DNA from: Ficedula albicollis
Lineage: Eukaryota > Chordata > Aves > Passeriformes > Muscicapidae
DNA length: 64,000 nt
NCBI RefSeq assembly: GCF_000247815.1
Contig: NC_021677.1
Location: 6,246,882-6,310,881 of the forward strand
Direction: 5' to 3'
This document shows, one piece after another, positions 33,436 to 48,125 of this stretch. The notes under the pieces are model-generated. The model was not told where the DNA came from, searched no databases, and saw nothing but the letters and a program-made list of their open reading frames with translations. Numbering within the stretch: position 1 is the stretch's first letter; each line of letters begins with the position of its first letter. A program made the position numbers and the translations under genes.

Positions 33436-35556
33436 TTGTAGGAAGTTGTTTTTGAGAATTTTAGCGGTTATTTAAGTGCATCATTGTTTTGAAATCTGAT
33501 AATATGATTTGTTAATTTTAAAATTTTGCTAAATAAATTCTAAGTTGGCAGATGAACAGTGAGATACTGATTAAAACTTCCTCTTGACTGTTTCATGTTT
33601 TCGTGGGCTCCAGGTGAGAATTGTAACTGAATGAATTTAAAAAAAAACCAACCAAACTAGCAAAGGTTTGTTGCACCTTTTAAGATTTCAATGAAACTGT
33701 TTCTTCTGAAATAGCTGTCTAAGAGCCCGTGGAAACTGAAAATTCACATTCACTTTACAAAAAGCACACCTTCTTCTGTAGTTTGCATGTATTATGGAGA
33801 TTTTTTCCCTTTTTTTTTTCTCTTTTCCTTTTTAAATGTCTATTTGGGTCTTTTTTTTGTTTTGTTTGGGATTTCCTTTGCAAAAGAGTGTGATGTTTAA
33901 GTGTCTGGATTGAAAGGTAACTGTTGCTGTTGGATTGCTCTGGCAGCACAGATGTTGGGCTCCATTCTAAGCTTTTTGGAGCTCAGGAAGCTGGTTCAAT
34001 GCATCAACCAGTGATCGGTTTCATTAAACATTACTAACAATATAACTCCATTGTTATATTTTCTTCAAAAATAAGGAAGATGGTGGTTGTCCTGCCTCAC
34101 TATGCAGGCTTCAAATTTTCTGGCAGTCTTCTGCTTCTAATGAGGAGTGTGACAATTTAATGTATCATCATTGCAAGACAAGTAAAAATAGGGATGCTCT
34201 ACATGGCATGGGTTTTTTTAAAACTAATGGATTTTTAGATCAGAAAAATGACTTATCATATGTGCTTTCTCCCAGTGCACAGTCATGGGCACTATTTCAA
34301 GTATGTTACTAGACCACTTGTGATAAAACCAATCCAAACCCCTTCACTAATTTAATAAATTACAATGTATGAACTGTTATTAAACTCTAGATTTTACAAA
34401 ACACAAAAGTACAAAATGAGAATGGGTGTGTTAGTAACCATATTTCAAGCTGAAAACTGTTAATAAAATTACTTTGGGATTTTAAGATACAATACATTAC
34501 CACACCTTGCATGTTTGTAAAAATCTGCAAGGAAAATAGGTGAATTCGGAATTCTGGAGATATTTAAGTAAACAGACTTGGTTATATTCATGAAACTAAT
34601 ACATATTCACTGCATTTCTATTGCATGCATGCTAATTATTTCCATGGACTTATTTGAATTTGAGTAGGGGTCTTTTGAGGTGGTTTAGTGGTCGTTTGAG
34701 GACATCCCATTTCTCAAATTTTGCAAATTTGTGTTCCATATCTTCTAATGAATTTTTTCTCTTGGAGAGTATGTCAAATACGTGGTCAGGTCATGATGCA
34801 CTTCTCATATCATTCTTTGCTTCAGCACTGTATCTTTCCTCTCAAAACTGAGACCTCTACTAGTACATATTAAACATTGATATAGGCAAATAAGGAAGCA
34901 TGAGCTTGCACGAGACTATTAGTCACAGATGTGAAAATGACAAGGTATATTTCTTTCCAGTTGTCAAGATCAATGGAAGATGTCACTAAAATCTTTCTTT
35001 CAACTGTTTTGTGTATTGAGTGAATGAAAAGGTTTTAGAATTACAGTGGTTCTGAAAAGCATATAACAGAACTTCTCCCTTAATCAGAAAAAGTCTGCAA
35101 TGTTTTGACAGTCCCTATATCTGAAATTTATTGTAGAATTTTAATAGTGCCAGATGTGACACTGAAATGCAAAACAGCTGTGCTGTCATGATCCTGTGGC
35201 TGTCAGGTGTATAGTTCAGTGAGTTTACTGGAAGCAATTGTTCTGTAAGGGGACATTTAATCAGATTCAATGGAAAACACTGGAAACTACTAAGTATGGT
35301 TTAGGTTGGACCAGGTACATGCTTTTGAAGGCAATGTCATATTTGTCCTTATCTCTGTGCTGTGGTCTGTATCTCAGAGCATCCCTTGTGTGCCCCTGTG
35401 ACAAATGGGCCATCTGTACCAGGCTGTAGCTCAGCTGAATTAATTCCCTAAAATATAAACATTGTGGATGGCAGTCTTCTCATTAGCTTGGCAAACAAAA
35501 CCCCCAAACAAAATGAAAAGAACAAAATCTACCACAGCAGAGAAGCTCTGGTTTAT
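33436..35556. other. Unrecognised AT-rich sequence
   Basis: No gene or repeat was recognised. Confidence 0.45.
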
Positions 35557-36655
<1,099 letters not shown>

Positions 36656-37189
36656 AAAAATTAATGTAAAAAAATTGAAAGCTTTAATTACTCTAACTAA
36701 AAGTAAATGAGTAAGTATATACTTAAAAATAGTAAATGAAACCAATTGCTTATTTAAGATAGTTAAATATGTGTAAAATCTTCTCTAGGAGTTCTGCATC
36801 TGCTTGACTTAAAAGAATTAAGGGAATTAATTAAATGAGTCCTTAATCATCAAGGCAAGGAGTCTATATTAATCATACGGCAACTACTTTAGTCTTTAAA
36901 TCCCTGCTTGATGATTCTTCGATCCACAGTAAATATTGATGTAGATATTCATTGTCCATTCCTGAGAAAAATATTAAGTAACTCATGTAATAGCAAAGCT
37001 GGATTACTGCAGGGTTACCTGTGAGCAAATGCCTTTAAACCAGTGTTGTATTTAAGGAATAAAATGTCAAAGTGATACCTACCATAACAGATCACTTTTC
37101 TCTTTCATATAATTTCTGAACACCTCATAATAGAAATTACTTTGCTAATGGGACTGGGATTCCATAAGATAGCTTGAAAAATTTCATCA
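36656..37189. other. Unrecognised AT-rich sequence
   Basis: No gene or repeat was recognised. Confidence 0.45.
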
Positions 37190-37581
37190 AATGAGAAGTG
37201 GTCCAGGGAGCAGGGGTTGTTAACCTGCAGAAAGAGAGGCTCAGGGGGAATCTTATCATTCTATGCTACTCCCTGAAAGGAGGTTGTAGACAGGTCGGGG
37301 CTTTTCTCCCAGCTAACAAAGTGATTAGGTAAGAGGAAATGGCAACAAGTTGCTCTATATGAGGTCTAGATGTTATTAAAAATTTCTTCATGGAAAGGGT
37401 GGTCAGACGATGGAACACACTGCCCAGGGATGTGGTGGAATCCTTATCTCTGGAGCTGTTCACAAAAACCTGTAGATGTGCTGCTTATGGACAGGGTTTA
37501 GTTGTGGGTCTAACAGTATTGGGTTAATGGTTGGACTTGAGGATCTTAACAGTCTTTTCCAACTTGAATGGTTCTATCATG
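37190..37581 (+). mobile_element. CR1 LINE 3' end (about 390 bp)
   Basis: A plus-strand CR1: the end of ORF2 ('gaggctcagggggaatcttatca'-type block), the 3' untranslated region ('cccagggatgtggtggaatcc') and a degenerate octamer tail ('ggttctatcatg'). Confidence 0.93.
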
Positions 37582-39433
37582 TTTAGAAAGGGAGCTTATT
37601 GTATTTACCATACTTCTGTATGTATTTCTTTCATTAGTTTCACTTAGTCAAAGTAATAATCCCTATTCTTGCCTTCTTGTATTTGGACAAGCAAATTTAT
37701 TTACAGATCCTACATTTTCAAGTTGTTCGTAAAGGTCTAATTTGCTGTTGTTGATTGCAATTCTTGACACATCTCATGCTTTCCTGGTGAGTCCAGGCTT
37801 TATGTGTTTTGTGCCCAAACAGCAATTACCCTCAGAGTGAAGGAACTGCTATTAAAGAAGATGTTACAGTGATGCACCTGGTATCTCATTCCAAAGAGAT
37901 CTAAGTCAACCAGGTTTCTATTTTATTAATCAAGATGGCAAAATGTAAAATGTTTGGAAAGATTTTTCTGGCTGAAATTTTTCTGTCCAGCAGTTAATGG
38001 AAATAGCAAAGTTAGGAAATGGTGGGGTAGCTCAGCAAAGGGCTTCTCTTATTCTCAGAGAAGATGTAATGTGACTTTGCCATGAAGAGCAGATCAGATG
38101 GGATTTAAGCAGTGGAGAAAATCAGCTTAGTATATATAGAAAGCTAAGAGTGACTTCAGAACAGAAATGATGCTGTCCTGCATAACACCTCTGACAGTTA
38201 ATCCTTTTTATTTAAGCAACTAAATCTGGTTGCTTCTCATTTCTAGGTAGGATGTCTCAAAATTTTTCTATGATTACCAACTTCAAAGTATGTAAGCCAC
38301 TTTTTCTTTTGTGCTGCCAACTCTGAAGTTCTCCTTCTAAAGTATCTTCTTTTTCATTAACACGGTAGGAACAGCTGTGGGGGGAAAGCCTCTATAAGGC
38401 GAACCTACTTTTTAAAATTGTAAAATGTTTAATTTAATTATAAATTAAATTAATTTAAATTAATTTTTGAGGCATTTAAGTTGATCTAAATAATTGGCAT
38501 AAGAGAGAAGATGACAAAAAAAAGACTTAATCTAAATATGCAGCATAGAACTCATGGTCTTTGCATATAAAATTTTAGGCTTTTTCAAAAAATTAAGAAG
38601 AATCAAGACAACTGTGAGAGTTGACATATCTGGGAATAATTTTCATAATAAATTAAAGAATGTATTCCTGCTCAGAAGGACTTTCTTCTTTTCTCATTAG
38701 AGGAAATTTTCCTCTTGCTTATTAAATTCCTTTGCATTTCAAAATCCCACATAGTCCTGGAAAAAATATTTGTCCTTGTCTTCACTGGCAAACATAGTTT
38801 CTGTGGTAAGAGGATTGATTTTGTTTTCAGGGAAATGGAATTGTAAAGACATCTGGGATAATCCAAAGAAAGCCTTAACTAGACTACATAAAATTAATTT
38901 TTACTAATACAAGTATTGATTACCTGCTTTGCTAAACATGCTCTTAGAAGGAAGCCTGTGAATTAGATATGTACTTTTACATGTTTAGTACCTTTACTCC
39001 TGTGCCTTATTGAGATACAGCAGACTTAATGTATTTCCTCTTTTGAGTTATTTGTGGGCACAAAACGACCAAGAGGTTCCTTAAAGGAGAGATGTTATGG
39101 ATCTTCAAAATTGAAATTCCAGTGAAATGAAGCAACTGTGACTAGATCTATACCATTTTCTCCCCTGTTTTGCTCTTTGGGAAAGTCAATCAGAGAAGAA
39201 GCTAATAGCAGAACCAAAGAAAAATTCCTCTGACAGAGTCTTGGCTGGAGATAAATATTTCTGGATACATTCGCAGGCACATAGTTTACAGTTGTCCTAA
39301 GACTCTAAATTCCTCTCTTGTTTCCAGATATGTGAAACAGATATAAGTGGAGGATTTTCTTCCTATCTTTATTGCTGGCCTGCTGGGTAACTCTATGGAA
39401 ACCACATCTGTGTTTATTCTCTTCTTCTATGCA
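37582..39433. other. Unrecognised AT-rich sequence
   Basis: No gene or known repeat. An AT-only, partly palindromic stretch (ttaattta/taaattaa units) lies at about 38428-38467. Confidence 0.45.
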
Positions 39434-39610
39434 AACGTAGAATGGTTTGGCTTGAAAGGGACCTTAAAATTCATCTAGTTCTAACCCCCCAGCCATAGAC
39501 AAGGACACCTTCCACCAGACCAGATTGCTCAATGCTTATCAAACCTAGCCTGAACATTTGCAGGGACAGAGTATCCAAAACTTCTGTGGGCAACCTATGC
39601 CAATATCACT
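39434..39610 (-). mobile_element. CR1 LINE 3' fragment
   Basis: The inverted tail 'gtagaatggtttggcttg' is followed by 'gacaaggacaccttccacc' and 'gcagggacagagtatcc'. It is diverged and about 175 bp long. Confidence 0.9.
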
Positions 39611-41942
39611 GACAATCATGGGACTTGTTCTTTCTTCACATTGTACCCTGTGCATAGTGATGAGTCTGAGCAAAAGTGGTGCTGGATTCCTGTGAATAAC
39701 AAGATGCTTCAAGAAGTGTAAATGTAATCCAAAGCATGGAGCTGGTAGAGGAGGCTTTCTTGGGAAACCTGAGGTTGGCATCACTGAGATATTGACATTG
39801 AAGTTAAGGATCTATAAGGAAGTCTGTAATATATTCATTATTTTTTCAGCCAGTGAATTGTACTGGAGAAAAGACAGCAGGAATATGAAGAGAAAATGGA
39901 GCTTTTAAGGTGTTAGGCCAGTTCTATGTAAACACTTGACTGATGTATTGAAGAATCCTTCACTTCATATTCATAATGCTTGCTTATAAAGCTCTCTATT
40001 TCAAGTGTTCAAGCCTGAGCATTTATCACCAGAAACTTAGTGATTTGCTTGACATGGTTAAATTTCATGTTAAGTGCATTTTCTTTAGTTTTAAAAATAA
40101 AACCCTATTATTTGCTTGCAAAAATGTAAAGATGTGCTGAAAAGTTCAATTTGCTTGTTTTTATATCAGATGGACTAAAGGTAGGGAGGATCTGATACTG
40201 TTTCAGAAGACATGAGGAATTTTCCATATCAGTAGTGTAAATGGGAAATGTGGGAGAATACATGCCAGAGTTCACTCCCTGCCTACCCCCACACAGCAAG
40301 GTATTTTCAACTTATGTCTGAATCCCTTCCAGCTGACTTCAACAGCAGAACTTCAGTTGACTTGAGGTGGGTGAAGGATGAGCTTCAAAAATTCCAAGTT
40401 GTGCAGTTGTTAATGAAAAATGCAAAAATGCAGTCTGATTATATGGTATGAAATTGCCTTTTGTGGACTTTCAAATCAGCAGGGGTGAAAATGGCAGATA
40501 CTGTCGTAGGTCATATGTTTCTCCTTGCTTTGGTGAAATTGCCTCTATTTGTCAAGTCATTAGTAGAGTAACCATTTATCCCACAAAGTGCTGAGGAAGA
40601 AGTCAATGTAGCAGAACCTCAAAAGGGTGTTAAAATGAATATATTTCTGATGAGATATCAGGCATAATAAAAGCTGTGGATATCTATAGAGAGCAAATAA
40701 AACACACAACTTTCTGTTGCTGTAGAGGACCTTGCCTAAAACAGAAGCCACGGTTTGAGGAGATTTAATTTTGGGGAAATTGAGGTATTTAGAGACTGGC
40801 ATGGGCTAGAGGGAATTGTGATAATTCGGCTCTTGCTTTTATCCTTGGAGACAGAGACTTGTACTCAGAACAACCCTGGACACCAGCTTTTAGCTGGAAC
40901 TTTTTTTCTAAAGTTTCAATTTACTGCAAAGAAAAATTTAATTATGGCAGAGTTGCCTTCAATAATTTTTTTTAACTTTGAAAGCAAAGATTTAATATAT
41001 ATTTAATACTTTTATTTAGTATTTGAGTCTTAAAACAGAAGTTTTAGCATGGAACAAAGACACGTAAGAGAGGCTGAAAACCCATTGAAGTGTATTATTC
41101 ACATGCATATAAAATATATCTATATTTTTCATTACATTGCATCTTTGGATTTAGAAGTATTTTCAGTATCCGAATTATCTATATGATGTGGAAAACTCGA
41201 GAAATCTTCATCAACTTCAGACTTAGGGGAACAGTTTGTGATATCACAGGAATGTGATTAATGTGAAGAGAAAACTACTGTTTTTACAGTTCTCCGACTA
41301 CAGGTTTAGGAGGGGGAATTTAGAAAAGAAAAAAGTAAGTCCAATTGAAGAAGCATGTTTGACTAGATATTGTTTCCCTGTGAAAATTTAGTTCAGAAAA
41401 TTTGGGTTGGAAGTTGAAGTTGCATTTACTTACTTGCTTTGATCCTTGTTTGTATTAGATGAGAAGGTTTTTATTTCAGTTAAATGTAATGAAAGTTTTT
41501 AGTGCCCAATGATACAGAACAGGAATATTGTTTGAAAGGCACTGCCATGGACGTGTTGAAATCACCACACAGAACAGATTTCACTGGAAAAAATCAATAG
41601 CAGACTGTTCCTTGGGTTAGAAGTGGAAAAACTGCAAGGTCATCACAGTATTATGCTTATTGTTTTAGACAGAGTGACTCCAAAAAAACATGAACCTGGA
41701 TTTCTCTGAGTCCCAGGTGCCACAGCATCTGGGATGATGAACAATGTACAGTGAGGACAAAGGAGCCAAAACCCTGTGTCTGTTTCTTTCAATGATAGCA
41801 CATAACTTGGAGCTCATTAATATTTTTTACTGCTTAAGTAAGCAAACTGCTTACTTATCCCTTCCTACTTAGATTGATGAAATGGTCCTCTCAACAGCAA
41901 TGCATGAAGGAATAAACAGACTCTAAGAAGGGGAAACAGGTG
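39611..41942. other. Unrecognised sequence
   Basis: No gene or repeat. A perfect 9-bp hairpin with a 5-base loop (taagtaagc/gcttactta) lies at 41835-41857; no T-run or gene is near it, so no terminator role is suggested. Confidence 0.4.
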
Positions 41943-41948
41943 GTTCAC

Positions 41949-42265
41949 TGTAACGTGGATGGTGCTGGGTCCGAGACAGAGACACGGCACTCTGTGATCC
42001 ATGTGACAAAAAGCACTTTATTGTCCTCAACTGGACCTTAAATACCTTTCCTAATGTTCCTCAACAAGCACTTGTGATTGGTTCAAAGTTCAGGCTGCCC
42101 AGCTCTCTGACCAATAGCTTGTGCAGCCCAGACAGGAACCCATTGGGTCAAATCCCTGTCTGGTTCTGAATCTTGTCCTATCACTGTTTCCTGAAGGCCT
42201 GTCTATTACACCAAGCTGCTTTTCCCATATATGGCAGAATCAATTGCCCAGCTTGTACTGTGACA
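41949..42265 (-). mobile_element. ERVK-type solo LTR with perfect 6-bp duplication
   Basis: This is a 317-bp element starting TGTAACGTGG and ending ACTGTGACA, flanked by gttcac on both sides (41943-41948 and 42266-42271). On the minus strand AATAAA (42017-42022) lies near the 3' end, and two attgg motifs are visible on the plus strand. The compact size and 6-bp duplication fit a betaretrovirus-like (ERVK) solo LTR. Confidence 0.92.
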
Positions 42266-42271
42266 GTTCAC

Positions 42272-42664
42272 AAATGTTTTTTTAGAGCTGCAGAGGCAGT
42301 ATTAGAGACTGGTGAGAGCTAATCAGTGCCATGAAAGCTGTGCCAATCTGATCTGCTCATATCTTATCAGAAGGGAACAGGAAAGGGGATTATTGATATT
42401 GTTTTTCTTGGGTTTTGGAAATGAACTCTGAAATGTTTACTCCTGGTGCTGTGAAGTCCCAGTACCCTATCAACAGTTTCGTCTTTCTGCAGAAGCACTC
42501 AGATTGGAAACAAGCATGTCCTTGTCCAACAAATGGGTAAAATGGGAAAAATCACCTCCTTAAGAGGAATTTTCCACATTTAACATACAGTTTTCACCTG
42601 TCTGGGATTTTGTTTATTTATTTTGTTGTTGTTGTTTTAGGGGTTCTTTTGTTATTTTTCTTTC
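42272..42664. other. Unrecognised sequence
   Basis: No gene or repeat, apart from a short (gtt)n tract near 42623-42635. Confidence 0.4.
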
Positions 42665-42780
42665 TCTTTTTTTTTAAAGATGAGTCATTATGTCCCAGAG
42701 GACAAAGACAAAAGAGCAGGAGATTTTTTTTTTAAGATGAGTCATTATGTCCCAGAGGACAAAGACAAAAGAGCAGGAGA
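42665..42780. repeat. Tandem duplication, period 57 bp
   Basis: A block of a T-tract plus 'aagatgagtcattatgtcc' and following bases occurs twice, at about 42677-42723 and 42734-42780, with no base changes outside the T-tract. The T-tract at both starts suggests slippage or a misassembled homopolymer. Confidence 0.93.
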
Positions 42781-44899
42781 GAATTTTGCTTTTTGCCAGG
42801 AGGAACAAGACCCTGGCTTTGTTGCAGCTTTGGTGTAGCAACTCTATTGCTGTATGAATCCAACTGCTACAAGAGTTGTTGTTTTGTCCCTGAAAATACT
42901 GATTGAACCAAAAACTTTTTCCATCTGAGTCTGAATTTATGACCTTCATTCTTCATTGTTTTCATTTGCAAAGAGAGCAGTGAAAAAGAAGGTAGGTCCC
43001 ATATTTTTTTCTCCTTAAAAGAAATAGGATACAAGATGCCATAACCGTTTCCTCACACATTGAGCTACAAAACATAAAGTTGTTATGCTTTTTGCTGTTA
43101 CATTAGCTCATCTCTCTCAAAATCAAAATTTCAAATATAAAGACCTATTCTTTCTTGTTACTTTTCTGCATTTGTATGTGTGTTTTTCCCACAAGGGTAT
43201 TGCTTTTACATGTTTTATGTGAATCTAAAGTTTTAGAATCTTTAGTTGCTATGGCATTCTCTCTCTGACTATTGATACGACTTTAAATTAAACTGAAGAT
43301 TTTTTTGTAGGTGATTCTGACATTTATATTTTTGCATTTTACAGTCTATTAAGTGTGGGAATGAAAGCTGAAGTTCACAAATGTATTTACAACTGTATAA
43401 ATGAGGATGTGCATCAAAGTGCAGGGCTTGGAAAACATAAGTAATAAACATTACTTATGCCTTGACAAAGCAAAAAAAAAGCATGATTAAGCACAATTGT
43501 GTGTGACTTTCATCACAAGAGGAATGTTTGGGCAGTCAGAATTACGAAACAGCATTTAAACAGGTTTTCTAGAGGGAGCTGCTAGTGCGTGTCAGTACAA
43601 GCCTTGAAAAGCATTTGACTTACAGGTTTTCAGCTTTTTTCCCTCCTTCATGATTTGGAGAAATTAGTGACTGTAATAATTGTTGATTTTAATGCAGACT
43701 AAGAAATCAACCTCTTTACCTGTGTTGCTACAGAGCTTCTTTTGTTTGAAAAACTAAATTTAAAAATATTTCTTCTTGAGATTCTTGATGCTGTCTTTTC
43801 TCATCAGGAAAGCAATTCATCTTACTGAAATGCAAGTGAAGTTCATGGTTAATTTGGCTTTCATAGTAAGGACATTTCTGCTCGTATTGGTGCCAGAGGG
43901 AAGGTTGACAATTTAAATCTACCTTAACTTTTTTTTCAGAGAGATATATTTTGCTTGTGTCTATAACTATGTATTAAAAACAAAATTAAATTATGGAATA
44001 AGTATAATTTGAGGGGAGACTTTTTTATGATTTTGCATTAGGTGTATTGGTCATACTGTGGATTAATTCTCATAAAGTACAAGAGATAGGAAAAGGAATG
44101 TCTTGGTAAATTAGGAAGCAAAATCTTTGAGGCATAACTCAGCATTTTTTAGGATTGCAGCGGGGTGGGAATTTCCTGCAATTTTTTTCTTACAGGAATA
44201 AAATTGCAGTCCTAGGTTCTTGTGTCAACACCTCCAAGGAAACAGTGGAAATTGCCAAGTACAGAATTCTCCCAGGAATAGGATGTCCAAAAGGTGATAG
44301 AATTTGTCCTCTCTAAGTTAGTGAAAAAATGAATAATTTTCAACATTTTGTTTGAAGTAGAACTAGATCATGCCTTATGTTTATTCATAAGAAAAGCCTT
44401 GAAGATGACATTTTCTGAAATGCTTGAGGTGGCCAGTATTTCTGGTAGAGATTAGATGATTTGTGAACAAGTTTCTCTGGAAGGTTTTGATCCCAGCTTC
44501 AAGCTCTGAAACACCTACTTTTGACGTTCCTGGAAGATTCTCTGGAATTCTAAATGCCTGAAGGAAACAAAAAATAAAAAGAAAGTGTATTTTTTAACCT
44601 TACATTCCCCAAAAGGCCCTGTCAGTGAGTGTTCTTTACTTTGCTGTTGGAAGAGTATTTGTATTCAGGAGTATTTCTGCAGCTACTTATGGCCATAGAG
44701 TCCATAGACTCAGAGAAAAATAAATTTGTAAGTTATGAGAGGTGAAGATTCAGTCGACGGTTCCAAACTGTCATTGAATAGTGTGCATGGGCATAAGAAT
44801 TTTGTTTTGAATTGTGTTTTTATTTGCAATGTTTCAATTGATAGATCTTGAGAACATACAAACCTACAGACACCAATTCACTCCCAAGTCAGAAAAGGG
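42781..44899. other. Unrecognised AT-rich sequence
   Basis: No gene or repeat was recognised. Confidence 0.45.
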
Positions 44900-45757
44900 A
44901 AAAGTGAAGGTACATGAGGAGAAGATTATGCAGACACTAAGGTTGGTGAAAGGAAGGAGGGAAGAGGGGGAGGTGCTCTGGTCATCAGAGCTGAGATTCT
45001 TCTGCAAGCCATGGTGTGAGGACTATAATGCAACAAACTGTTTCCCTGTAACTCATTAACTCCTTCCCTGTGCTTTGGGGGGATGCAGCATGCAGCCCGT
45101 GGGAAAAGGCACTTGTGCTGGAGCATGTGGATGCTGAAAAGCATCAACAGAGAGAAAGAGAACGCTTGCTTTCAGACACAGAGGAAGAGGACCCTTGCTT
45201 TTATACTGGAACAGCTCGTCTTTTAAAACTGCACCCCATAACTAAATGGCCCATGAAAAGCAGTTGTGGGAAGACTGCAAGCCATGGGAAGGACTTCATG
45301 TTGTGGACTGTCAGCCATGAAAATTAAAACCACATTGGAAAAGTTCACAGAGAACTGTTTCCTATAGGAAAGACCCCATGGCATAGCAAAAGAGACTCCT
45401 CTCCCTAACTGAACTGAATGAAGATTTTCAGAAGTGACAAACTGACTAAAAATCCCATGTTTTGTCTACCTACAATGTCCGTGGGAAGGAAAAAAGGGCG
45501 GGGGGTGGGGGGTGGAGAGAGATGTTCTAACAGTTTATTTTAAGTACTCATTATCTTATTTTAATTCTGTTAATAAATTTTTCTTTATACCTTTTAAAAT
45601 TTTTAAGCCTGTTTTTCCCTTCAAGTTTTTTTTCCTCCTAATCCTTATCTCAACCCATGAATTTTCTTTTCCCCTCCTCTGCTTAACTATAGCAGAGGAA
45701 AGTGAATAAATTATTTTTGTGGGTGCACTGCTGTTTGGCCAGTGTCAACCCATCACA
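44900..45757 (+). mobile_element. Family A LTR, copy 3, diverged and 5'-truncated
   Basis: It aligns with 5671-6785 from the 'caccaaggtcag' region through 'gaggtgctc', the purine-rich zone, the 'ctgttaataaattt' polyadenylation region and the end 'ggccagtgtcaacccatcaca'. The first 230 or so bases are missing or too diverged to align. It contains a run of G-tracts (45497-45515) that could form a quadruplex. It is older than copy 2 judging by divergence. Confidence 0.8.
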
Positions 45758-46638
45758 ATGACCTATATCAAATAAGACACTGTAACAGCATTTATAGTTT
45801 TGTCACTCTGCAGGTATATTTCAGGATTCTGACAGCAACCGTGATTTTTCATATTTCAGCAGTAGAGAATAGCATATCCCTGATAAAGCCACAGACTAGC
45901 TTATGCTGTTTGAATTCTCAGTGTTCTCCCTCTACCTTCCACTGAACTAACTTTGATAGGACAGAAATACAATTCTCTTTTTGGTTTAATGCTAAGCTAC
46001 AATTCAAAGCTAGAGATTTGTGATGAAACTTATTCTAGGAAGATGATGGATTAAAAAGTTCTGAATAAAACCAACAACCCCACAGGCAGAAAAAGGTGGC
46101 TTAGCCAACGAACATTACAATGTTATTTCAAAAAATAATCCTCTGGTAATGATTATATGCAGTTTAGAGTCCTACAAACCTTGATCAAAATCCATCACTG
46201 GGCTCTGACTCCCATTACTTAACAATAGAAGGTGAGCTGTTTCTGTCGCTAGAGTTTAATAATTTCTTATTAACAGGTGCTGTAGTGGTATTGCAGTAAG
46301 TGCTAACTAGAAATGCACCTCTTTAACTGATTGAACTCCTCCCATATTCAGGTAGGTCATATGTAGATGCTGAGCTTTGTGCAATGCTATATGGGACAGA
46401 GTGGCCAGCTTTAATGCTGTGCTGTGTCCCCAGCATTATTTCAAAAGGTTTCATTTTATCTGGAATTATTTTTGCCTGAGCAAGTGCCTGGTGATGTGGA
46501 TGTACAAAATGCACATCATCTATGTGATTGAGAATTGTTTGAAAGTGAAGCTGCGTGTTCAGATTAACTGAAATTTCTGAGATACAAGTATGTGCTGTTT
46601 GTCACCAGCAGAATTCTGAACAAGAGCCAAGTCAGAAG
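45758..46638. other. Unrecognised sequence
   Basis: No gene or repeat was recognised. Confidence 0.45.
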
Positions 46639-46644
46639 GGTGAC

Positions 46645-47225
46645 TGTGGGAGTCAGCCTCACCTGTATTCCAGGTCAGGCAACCATTACTAAAGAAGAAC
46701 TGAATCCCAACCCTAGGCCTTGGGAGGCATTTTTTGAGTTGTGGCGATCCCAGAAGGGAAAGTTGATGCCTCATACATATTCCTAACCCTCATTTTCCAG
46801 CTGATCACTACTCCCAGTCCCTAGAATGTTCTCCCTTCCTTGGATCCCCATTGGCCCTCAACTGATGCAGTGTCCCATTCAGCCTACCCCATTGGACTGT
46901 ACCTTCCCTTTCTCCACCTCTGCACCACTTTCCCCTATACCCATTGGACCCTAACCTCAACTCCACCCCCTCTCCTACCCCACATTTATATCCTGGACCT
47001 CCCTACATCTTGGTCTTCGACCACCAACTCCTACAAAGACCTTGTCCTCTTGGTTAGTGTGTTTGGATTTTTAGGCCCCGTCCCACATTTACTTTCATTA
47101 CTATTAAAGTATTTTATGTTGCTAAGTCGTGGTCATGGCACCGCTCTTCTTTTATTTTTGCCACAATTGCCCTAATATCAGAGAATCCTAAAAAGCATTG
47201 TTGGGGACCACCCTGACCCCCAGCA
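46645..47225 (+). mobile_element. Family B solo LTR, copy 2, complete
   Basis: A 581-bp solo LTR starting TGTGGGAGTC and ending CCCCCAGCA, flanked by a perfect 6-bp duplication ggtgac (46639-46644 and 47226-47231). It shows two CCAAT-type attgg motifs, a TATA-like 'catttatatcc' near 46983 and 'attaaagtatttta' (near 47104) as polyadenylation signal, in the order expected on the plus strand. This copy defines the full family B length and shows what C run 2 has erased from copy 1. Confidence 0.92.
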
Positions 47226-47231
47226 GGTGAC

Positions 47232-48082
47232 TATTTCTCTCACCTTTAATTGAGAATGCTGCAAGTGTGGGTGTTCACAGCAGGGGAAGAAGAATCCAAC
47301 ACAGAAGTCTCTTCAGTGGGTGATAAAGGTGCAAGCACAAATTAGCCCACAGATGACAAAGCCTGGAGGGTTTTTTTCTGTAACCCCTGTACTTGCATCC
47401 ACGCTTGCACTGGCAGTGGCTTCTTGCTGTTCATCATAGTGGATCTGCATGGGAGCATGATTGAAAAGATCTTGCTCCCACACAGTTTGAAGATGATTTC
47501 TTAAGCAAAGTGCTGCTATGCTTGAAAGACTGCTGAGTGTTTGCCAGCCCTTCTCTTTCCCAGTATGTGAATCCCTGGCTCTGTTTTCACAGGGGGGTTG
47601 AAATTTGTGTGACTGCTAGTCTGCGGGATGCCACCTTTCTGTGCTAAAAATAGCTCATGTCATACACAGTAGCTCCTAAAAATAACTCCAAACAACCAAC
47701 TGGAAAGGCTTAGCAAAAAGAAACAAAACAAGGGAAAATAATCATCTAAAGCCCTTTTCCATCTGTTCTTTCTGCTGCTTTCCATGGGATGGCTTGGCAC
47801 AATAGGGCGTGCATTAGAACCAGACAGGTGCATCCCAGATAACTTTGAAAAGCATTGCCTTCAGAGACTCTTTTTTCTACATTCTCACTATGTTTCTGCT
47901 AATTTCTATATTTGTTATTCTTTGCAGTTTTTGAGCAGCGTTGCAAGCCTTCCTCTACCTGCTTTTTCTTACCTCGAACATCCAATCTGTACTTCCAACA
48001 TCCTATTTAATTGCACTGAAACAATGTTGACTACCAGTCAGTGTCACATTCAGGGCCATATTATTGAAATGTCATTTGCATA
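47232..48082. other. Unrecognised sequence
   Basis: No gene or repeat was recognised. A 103-codon frame at 47784-48095 has no recognisable motif. Confidence 0.4.
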
Positions 48083-48125
48083 TACAAATCATTGAATGAT
48101 TTGGGTTGGAAAACAATGATAAGTT
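48083..48125 (-). mobile_element. Very short CR1 3' tail
   Basis: 'aatcattgaatgatttgggttgg' is the inverted CR1 terminus. Only about 40 bp is recognisable. Confidence 0.6.

Noticed and set aside
41835..41857. Perfect 9-bp hairpin resembling a terminator or small structured RNA.
   Set aside because: It has no T-run, no neighbouring gene, and AT-rich composition where such hairpins arise by chance.
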